Assembly: GCF_004345265.1 (NCBI RefSeq)
Contig: NZ_SLUM01000008.1
Location: 62,001 to 126,000, forward strand
Direction: 5' to 3'
DNA length: 64,000 bases
Origin: Allofournierella massiliensis
Lineage (GTDB): Bacteria; Bacillota; Clostridia; Oscillospirales; Ruminococcaceae
The translations under genes and the position numbers were made by a program. Shown here piece by piece: positions 24,379 to 32,800 of the stretch (its first letter is position 1; each line of letters begins with the position of its first letter). Under the pieces are notes generated by a model. That model was not told the origin of the DNA, did not search any database, and saw only the letters and a list, made by a program, of their open reading frames with translations.

Positions 24379-25258
24379 AGTCTAATCCCTCCGTTTCTTC
24401 CTGCAATCGCTCCAAATACTCGTCGATGTCCAGTTCCTCATACTGAAATTGGAGCGATTCAACGATTGCCGGATTGCAGTCCTCCGGCAGATACTCCTTT
24501 ACAGCATCCTGAACATCCCGGATTTCCCCCAGGAATCCCCAGCAGCTATCCACCTCCACATCTTCCTTGAAAAGCTGGAATCCATAGCACTGGTTGGTCA
24601 GGTAGTAATCGTACTCCTTGACTTCAGCTTCCAGGGTTTGACGAACCTTCTCCAATATTTCAGGGGTGATTTTCCCGTGTTCCTGCTCGATCATCGCTTT
24701 ATCTGCGTAGATCCAGCCAACCTGACCGGAATCCCACGGGCAAGAAAAGCCGCAGGTGTTCATGGTGATGCCGCTGTGATCGTACAGGTAAAGCGGAAGA
24801 ATCACCATGCCATCCATTTGTTCTACCAGCGAAAACAGTTCGCCGGTAGTGAGGGCAGAAAGGCAATCATCCAAAAACCAGTCCGGGACTTCATCTTTCA
24901 ACGAGGCCGCATAGCTGGAGGACACATACCAATCGCTGTCTGAACTCCAGTGCTGATTCTCCCGCAATTCCCACTCCCGCGTGGAGCGGTTGTATTCCAA
25001 TCGGGCATCTTTGGCCTTGCCAGATTTGAGAAATGCAAAAACCGGATTGTTCCGGTCATGGCCGCTGGAGTATTCAGAAAACAGCAGGTTCCGCAGGAAA
25101 TCGCTTGGCTCATCATAATCGTGCTTCTCGCCCAGGCTGTATCTGCTATGCCAGCAGACCATTTTTCCCAGGCAGTCGTGATCCTCACGAGGGTTCAGAG
25201 GGGTATCATCATCCAGTATGAAAAGGGTGTAGGGCGCCATTGTCGCTGTCATCGGCAT
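24365..25258 (-). CDS. Hypothetical ICE protein with NPREDHDCLGKMVCWHSRY block
   Basis: The 297-residue protein opens with ILDDDTPLNPREDHDCLGKM and continues CWHSRYSLGEKHDY, a block I have seen in conserved hypothetical proteins of phages and ICEs. It is rich in Trp, Tyr and acidic residues and has no membrane helix. No catalytic motif can be named. It belongs to the accessory block right of the primase-like gene, which probably acts early in the recipient. Confidence 0.62.
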   Translation of the reverse strand: MPMTATMAPYTLFILDDDTPLNPREDHDCLGKMVCWHSRYSLGEKHDYDEPSDFLRNLLFSEYSSGHDRNNPVFAFLKSGKAKDARLEYNRSTREWELRENQHWSSDSDWYVSSSYAASLKDEVPDWFLDDCLSALTTGELFSLVEQMDGMVILPLYLYDHSGITMNTCGFSCPWDSGQVGWIYADKAMIEQEHGKITPEILEKVRQTLEAEVKEYDYYLTNQCYGFQLFKEDVEVDSCWGFLGEIRDVQDAVKEYLPEDCNPAIVESLQFQYEELDIDEYLERLQEETEGLDCEPG

Positions 25259-25292
25259 ATCGCTTCACCTCCCTCCAGACAGGTCGATTCGC

Positions 25293-25388
25293 TTAGTTGG
25301 CGCCGTGGCGGTTGCGATACCAGCCAAAATAGAAAAGGCCGCCAATCATGGCGGCGGCAGCGGATACGCTCAAAATTGCTTTTTTCAT
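25293..25388 (-). CDS. 31-residue membrane peptide
   Basis: A short frame starts at the ATG at 25386-25388, 5 bases after AAAGGAG. The product MKKAILSVSAAAAMIGGLFY... has one hydrophobic helix and a basic tail (WYRNRHGAN). It fills the gap between two larger genes. The good ribosome site and helix support expression. Family and role are unknown. Confidence 0.5.
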   Translation of the reverse strand: MKKAILSVSAAAAMIGGLFYFGWYRNRHGAN

Positions 25389-25412
25389 ATTGGCTCCTTT
25401 CAAAAACCAGAT

Positions 25413-26507
25413 TTACAGTTCCATATCCTGTTCTTCCTCACAGTCCAATACAGGGCTGTCCGGCGGGGACGCCCCATGTTCTTCAAACTGCTGTCGGGTC
25501 TGAATCGCAGCGGACAGTTTGGAAAGCAGGTCAAACATTTTGGTGCTGTTCCGGCTGCCTTTGAAATAGCGGTAGTTCCATTCTCCAATTTGGGGGTCGT
25601 ACCGGATACTGTGAAGCGAATTGATGATCCAGCCCTGTGTTTTGAGAGGAACAGGAATTTCATGCTCACGAAAGAGCTGCATAATGAGAGATTTGCCGTT
25701 GATCTCCCGGTTTATCACCTCCTTTCCCGCCATAATATTTCCTTCGGCCTCACGGATGGCGGAATCGTAACGGGCCTGTCGTTCTTGTGCCAACTGCTGT
25801 TCACGGGCGTCTTGCTGCGCCCACCTTTCATTAGCTTGCCGCTGCCGTTCCGCAGCAATGGGGGCATTGTGGGCTTTTGCTTCCTCATACCGTCCAAGCA
25901 GATTGGCAAATCCCAGATCAGCCCACCGGTCCGGGCCTTCCATACTCTGATTGAAAACCCTCTCGATCTCACCCCGGATGCCATGCTCCAGCGTGGGCAG
26001 CCATTTCAGGACTTCCTCAAGCCGGTGCCGCTGGTCAATGCCCACCATAAACCCGTCACATGGAATATAAACTGTTTGGAAGAACTCCCGTTTCTTCTCC
26101 ATTGTGTAGAGTTCAATGCCGTTTTCGTTGTAGAAGCGGTAGTAGTAGTGCTTGTTGCCCATCAGGTCTTTGGCAAAGACCCGGTTCTCGTCTTTTTCCT
26201 TGGGCGGAAAGATGTCCTTTTTCTTTTCATCCGGTCGGGTATAGCGTGGAGAAAGACCGGTGCGCTCCAAACTGTCTGCAATCAGCTTTTGGACTTTTTC
26301 AATACCGCCATGCTTCTCAACGAAACCGGCCAAGTCCTCCGCCTGCTGGAGAGAACAGAATTGCAGTCCGGTTTTTCCTTCATAAACGGAGCCTCTATGC
26401 TGAAACAGGTCCAGGCCAAACTCATTGCGGACCGGCTTTGTTTCTTGGGCTGGCAAAAAAGCACCTTCTCGAAAGAGATAGCCGACAGCCGAATGTTTCT
26501 CGCCCAT
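25413..26507 (-). CDS. Hypothetical ICE protein with coiled coil (364 aa)
   Basis: The 364-residue protein has an N-terminal domain with HYYYRFYNENGIELYTMEKK (about 118-137) and a likely coiled coil rich in Gln, Arg, Ala and Glu (about 215-260, ERQRQANERWAQQDAREQQL). A C-terminal region with GKSLIMQLFREHEIPVPLKT and an acidic tail follows. I do not recognise a family. It shares the accessory operon with neighbours on both sides. Confidence 0.6.
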   Translation of the reverse strand: MGEKHSAVGYLFREGAFLPAQETKPVRNEFGLDLFQHRGSVYEGKTGLQFCSLQQAEDLAGFVEKHGGIEKVQKLIADSLERTGLSPRYTRPDEKKKDIFPPKEKDENRVFAKDLMGNKHYYYRFYNENGIELYTMEKKREFFQTVYIPCDGFMVGIDQRHRLEEVLKWLPTLEHGIRGEIERVFNQSMEGPDRWADLGFANLLGRYEEAKAHNAPIAAERQRQANERWAQQDAREQQLAQERQARYDSAIREAEGNIMAGKEVINREINGKSLIMQLFREHEIPVPLKTQGWIINSLHSIRYDPQIGEWNYRYFKGSRNSTKMFDLLSKLSAAIQTRQQFEEHGASPPDSPVLDCEEEQDMEL

Positions 26508-26523
26508 ATATCACCACCTCACA

Positions 26524-26814
26524 TCACTGCTCCAGCTCATGCTCGTTGTCATCGTCCAGGCGCAGAGCAAGGAACTCTTTGATACAGTGTTCTGCCGCCT
26601 CGTCGGTGGGGTACAGCAGTTCCAGCGTCAGGTCGTCCAAGTTCTGATCTTCCAGACGGGGATAGCCCGCCAGAGTGTTTTTGATATACGCCGTGAGAAG
26701 ATCGTGGGGGCTGAATGCCTCCAGCAGCATGATCTTATACTTCGGCAGAAGCGCAGGCAGGAACTCTTTCAGAATCCCAATCTTCCTCGCCATCAGATCG
26801 TTGTCCGTTTTCAT
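26524..26814 (-). CDS. Hypothetical small protein overlapping the end of the giant gene
   Basis: The 96-residue acidic protein starts at the ATG at 26812-26814, with GAGG 9 bases upstream. Its first 80 bases overlap the last 26 codons of the methylase-helicase gene in another frame. The internal block KIMLLEAFSPHDLLTAYIKNT and the helical, acidic C-terminus are the only visible features. Translational coupling to the giant gene is likely. Function is unknown. Confidence 0.6.
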   Translation of the reverse strand: MKTDNDLMARKIGILKEFLPALLPKYKIMLLEAFSPHDLLTAYIKNTLAGYPRLEDQNLDDLTLELLYPTDEAAEHCIKEFLALRLDDDNEHELEQ

Positions 26815-29800
26815 CCAAAATCACCTCGCTTTCCTGTAATGATTCAAACTCCAACTTAGTGTTGATTTCCGTGAGTTGGGCAACCTTTTCCGACAATTCT
26901 TCCTCATAAAGAAACGGCTGTCCAACCTGCTGTTGGGCAACCGCCAGTTGTTTTTGTGTTTCTTTCAATTCGCGCCGTGCATCTTCAAGATAGTTGGGAA
27001 TCCGTTCAGCAAGATTCTCGATACGGGTAATCGTTCCCTGACCGGAATTGCCTATATCCGTCCCATACAGCAAAGCGCCCCGCAGAATAATATCCCTTTC
27101 AAACGGATTGAAGTTCACGAAAAGAGAAAAGCCACGATACGAACCAATTTCAAACTCATATTCATCTTTTCCACGGCCTTCACTTATCATCCGATAAAGA
27201 AGGGCAAATGCTTCGCCCGCTGCCGGTCGCTCCGTATAATGCTTTCCATCCAGCACGATGGAGAAATCCTTGCCTTCGGTCTGACCCAACAGAGAAATGT
27301 CCTGCGTGACTCGCTCAATTTTCTGCTCATATTCCCGGATGCGGGATGGATATGTCAAGTTAACCTTGTGTTCCAAAGCAAGCTGTTCATTGCTCCACGC
27401 ACCACGCAGAATTTTCAATTCCGTGACCCGGTTTTCCAATTCCATCTTCTGTGCGACCATCGGATTGTCAGTAGCTGCCGCCTTGAACTGTGCGGCAGAC
27501 AGGACGGTTTCATCCACATCCTCACAAGAGCGGGCAATGTGTTTTCCGGTGAGAATCTGCGTGATATAGCGCAATTTCTGCTCCTGAATCTGCCAGAGAT
27601 ACGCATCAAATGTTCCTTTGGCTACGAATTGCTTTATCATAATTTCCGGGTTTTCGTTGCCCTGCCGTACCCCACGTCCATTTCGCTGTGTAATATCAGA
27701 GGGCTTCCACGGACAGTCCAGATGGTCAATGGAGATTACCTTATTCTGAACATTCACGCCGGTTCCCAGTTTGCTGGTGCTGCCGATTAAGATACGGACT
27801 TTTCCTTGGCGGGTACGCTCGAACAGTTCCTGCCGCTGTGCTTCAGAAGTGGCGTCGTGAACAAAGGCTATCTCCGATTCCGGCACACCCTTTGCCAGCA
27901 GCACATTTCTTATTTCATCATATACATTGAATTTCCCGGCTTTGGGAGTGCCAACATCACAAAAGACAAGCTGTGTGGAAGCAGAGGCGGCGGTGTCCTT
28001 CCAAACCTGATAAACATCCTCAATGCAGACACTCAACTTACTTCCTGTACCATCCGCATCCGGTCGAATCAGGCGCGGGTCAATCGCCATCAGGCGGGCT
28101 TCACCGGTCAGCTTCAGCATATTATCTTCTTCCGGCTTCACTCGGCCGGTTCGGATTGCTTCCGCCCTCAGAATAAAATCGGCCATGATCGCCTGCTGTG
28201 CGGGTGTGGCTTCCACCGAAACAATCTCCGCTTTACCAGTGCGAACAGCCGGGAGTCCGGGAATATCCAACATATCCGCTGTTTTGATGTCAGCGACCTC
28301 ACGAAAGACAGCCATCAGTTCAGGGAGATTGTAGAAACGGACGAAGCGATCACGCATCCGATAGCCGCCGCCCTCCGGCTTCAATTCCAGCACAGAGGCT
28401 TTCTTTGCAAAATGGGCGATCCAGGTATCGAAGTAGGACCAGCCGAAGCGTTCCAACTCCTGCGGCTGCAAATACCGCTGCATGACGAACAGTTCGGAAA
28501 TCGAGTTACTGATTGGCGTTCCGGTCGCAAATACTACGCCGCGCCCCTGATTCGTTTCCTGTAAATACTGGCATTTGAGCAGCATATCAAAAGCGCGTTG
28601 ACTGCTTGAGGTTGTAATACCAGCCACATTCCGCAGCTTTGTAAAGACAAAGCAGTTTTTGAAAAAGTGCGCCTCGTCCACCATCATCATATCTACGCCG
28701 AGCTGCTCAAAGGTCAGCAGATCGTCTTTCTTTTCCTCGGCAGACAGCTTTTTCAGCCGCTCATCCAGATTTTTGCGGAAAATGACCATCTGCTTGACAG
28801 ACCAATTCTCGCCGTTTTCGCTCTTGATCTCATGGATTGCATTTTCAATATCGTTGATCTGCCGTTCCAGCATAGCGATCTGCCGCTCTGTGGAGATTGG
28901 GATTTTCTCAAATTGGCTGTGCGCCAGAATCACTGCGTCATATTCTCCGGTGGCGATTTTAGAAATGTAGCGGTTGCGGTTTTTGGGAGTAAAATCCTCT
29001 GCGGTGGATACCAAAAGGTTTGCGTTGGGGAAAAAGCGGTAGAACTCTGTTGCCCACTGGCCCACCAGAGGATTGGGAACCACAAACACCGCCTTGTGGA
29101 TCGCTCCCAGGTTCTTGAGGTACATCCCGGCGGCAATTAAAGCAGCGGTCTTTCCGGCGCCTACCTCATGTGCGGCAAGCCCCGTCCCGGTATAGATGAC
29201 ACGGGCAGCAAAATCAAGCTGGTGCTTCCGCAGCTTCATCTCCGTGTTCATGCCGGGAAATACGAGATGGCCCCCATCAAACTCACGGGGGCGAACTGTG
29301 TTGAAGGTTTCATTGTAGATACGCAGAAGCCTATCCCGGCGCTCCGGTTCTTTCCAAACCCAGGACGCAAATGCTTCCTGAATCTGTTGCTGCTTGGCAC
29401 GGGCAATCATGGTTTCCTGTGCGTTGACTACATATTTAACCGACTTGTTGCCCTTTTCATTGATGTATTCCTGCCGGTCACGGACAGTAGTGGACTGCAT
29501 ATTAAGGCAATCCTCAAAAATCTCATAAGCATTTTTCCGCTTGGTTCCGAAAGTCTGGTTGACCATTACGGAATCCGGTTCCGCATTTTTATTGGTGACA
29601 CGCCAGGTCGTGGTATAGGAGAAATACTCAATGTCAATGCGGTGCCGGTTGTCGCCGCCCTCGATGACCTTTTCATATCCGCTGGTCTGGAAGGTTTCAT
29701 ACATGAATTGGCGGTAATACTCAATGGGAACCCAGATGGCACCCATATTCACTTCGATGTCGGCAGGAGTCAGCGGCTCCGGCTGTACTTCCTCCAAAGC

Positions 29801-32800
29801 CTCTACATTCCGGGCAAAGAGTTCCGGTTCTTCCGCTGCCTTCTGACGTGCGTAGAGTAGTTTATCCCGCACATGACCACTGAGATATTCTTCTGCAAGT
29901 TCCCATCCTTCCAGCGGATTACCGTAGTATTTCTGGGGATTGAGATAGATGCGAGTATCCAGCTCTTGCACCAACTCCTGTGGGGCTTTTCCTGTCAGGA
30001 AGGACATATAGGGCAGATCCACCCGCAGCTTGTGATTCAGGCAGATTTGAAGGGCGTCCTCGGCGGTGTCTGCATGGTTGACCTGACGGAAAGGACGGAT
30101 GGTGGCTTTGGTGAAGATCGCTGATTTATCCCAACCGGTCTTGTCTTTCCGCTCATCCTCGATAGAGCGCAGCAAGGGGAATTGGTCATCATCAGAAAAA
30201 GCGAGGATGTTTCCTTTGCTGTTGATGGCTCCATACTTTGCAACGAAGCGGTCATATACCTGATTGAGTGTGTCCTGTACTTTCTGGAGATCAACCGGGT
30301 CATACTCATGGGACTGGATGTTGATAACCTCCAGCAGCGCAGTACGGATTTCGCACAATCCCTTGATTCTTTCGGCCTTCATGCCGGTGTAAGGCTGCGG
30401 GATCAGCTTATCTTTTTCACAGAAGAAGATCTCGCCATCCCGCACAACATAGGTGAAGTTTTTGGTTCCGGCCGGAGCGTCCTCATACTCTGTATTGCTT
30501 TCTTCCGGTTCGTCTGCCTCAATTTCTTCATCCGGCTCTGCGGTAAAACGGGCGTACAGGGAGTCAACCGCTTGGGTAAGATGCTGGTTCAGGTCAAAAT
30601 CTTCCGGGGCAACACAGGCCGTCCCATCTTCGTTGCCGTACATATTCCGGCTGCTCACCATCTCGCCCATGAGCATTTCGGGATTATCTTTGAAATAGCG
30701 GTTATAGGCGATCCATTTACTGCGGTCCAGGTCAGTTTCAATCCAGGACGGAAGATTCGCGCGATCAAGTTCTATGGGCTGCGCTCTCTTTTTCAAGAAA
30801 ACAACATCCGCTGTTACATCGGTTCCCGCCAAAGCCTTGAACGCTGTGTTGGGTAGGCGAATGGCGCCGATGAACTCTGCCCGCCGTGCGATATATTCCC
30901 GAAGGCTCTCGTCCTTGCGATCCATAATTCCTTTGCTGGTGATAAAGGCAATGATGCCGCCCGGTTTCGCAAGGTCCAGGGACTTGATGAAGAAATAGTC
31001 ATGGATGTACGGGTTCAGGTCATTGTAGCGCCGGTCATAGATTTTCACGGAGTTGAACGGGATATTGCCCAGAATCACATCAAAGCTGTTGTCCTCAAAT
31101 TTGGTGGCTTCATATCCCATGATGGAAATATCCGCATCAGGATAAAGCTGCTTTGCGATTCTGCCGGTGATGGAATCCAACTCTACGCCAAACAGCTTGC
31201 TCCCTTGAAACTGCTCCGGCAGCACAGAGTAGAAGTTGCCGGTTCCCATACCGGGGTCCAGGATTTTTCGGTCAGGGTCGCCCTCGAAGCCAAACCGTTC
31301 CAGAGCGCGGTAAATGTGCCGGATCAGGTCAGGCTCGGTGTAGTAGGCTGTGATGGTGGAGTTCATGGCCGCCTTGTATTCCACATCAGTCAGCAGGGAC
31401 TTCAATTCCTGATATTCGTTCTCCCAACCAGAGGCCGTACTGGAGAAAGCGTTGGCAAGCCCGCCCCATCCGACATAACGGGCAAGGATGATTTGTTCTT
31501 CCGGTGTCGCTGTCCGCTTTTCCAGTTCAATCTGCTTGAGCAGCTTGATCGCCATGACATTGTTTTTATATTTGGTCTTTGCTCCACTTGGATACAGGTC
31601 ATAGTCCTCGGAAAAACGGAAGTTGTGTGCGGCGACCTGCGGCGCCGCAGGCGGCTCACGAAGGGGCGCCAGATCAGCGGGGGTGGCTTCATCCATAACA
31701 GCGGGCGCCTCTGCTGCTGTACCATCGCCCATTCGTACAAAGGCGCGAATGGGGCGCAGTTCTTCCAGCTCTTTTTCCAGCCGGTATTGCGTGTCCTCCA
31801 GATCGTCCATGTCGGCAGCTTCTTGGGGCGAGAGAATAGCCCCACCGTCCAGGCGCCGCACATAAGCGTCAAATTCCCGCGTAATATCTTCAAGGTCATT
31901 TTGTACCCGGAGATAGTCGGGATTGGGCTGTTCATCCACCACGGCTTGGTACAGGGCCGAGCCATCCTCGGTCAAATACCCCCATACAATTTCCTCATTG
32001 GGATATTGCCCTTGCAGATAGCGGAGCATCTGGGTTGCGATACCTTGGCGGCGGTAGTCCTCCAGAACTTCAATCATGCTGATATGGGGCCGCCCCTCAA
32101 AAATGCTGTACCGGATGGTTCCAACCGTCAGCTCACCTCGGACCGCCTGCATCAGCATATCAATCTGCCCATGATGGGCGTCCAGGGCTTCGTCCAAAAT
32201 CTGCGTTTCCTCCTGCGAGGCTTCCGCAGTATTTTCTACCGGCTCCGGGACTGCCATGCGGCGGGCGTAGGCGTTGATTATATCCAGGGAAATCCAATCA
32301 GGTTTTTCCGGCAGTTGGGTATATAGTTCCCGCATTTTCTCAATCTGTGCATCCACACTGCCTGCCCACAAATGCTTTTCTGCCCGCTGTCCCGCCCCCA
32401 GAAAATACTCGCAGTCAGCACACAGACGGTCTAACAGACGGTATTGGTCACTGAAAGGCTGCACCTCATCCTGCTGTTCCGGCTGGCTGACAACAGGGGT
32501 TTCCAGATAGCGGCCTTCATCCACCAGGCGTTGCACGACACCGGCAGCCCGCGCCCAGGACAACTTTGTCTCCTGTGTTTCGCCCTGCTCATCCTGCCAT
32601 TCGATAGTGACACCTTCACTATTGAACATGGCGTATTTCACACCCATTTCATCACCGGAGAACCCTTCATATCCATATAGCTTTTTTAGGAAAGTAGTAA
32701 ATTCTGATCCGGTGGGGTGGGTCTGAGCAAATTCGTAGATTTGTTCTTTTTTCCCTGCGGTAAGGGGACCTCTTTGCATGACACGCTCAACAAGCAGATC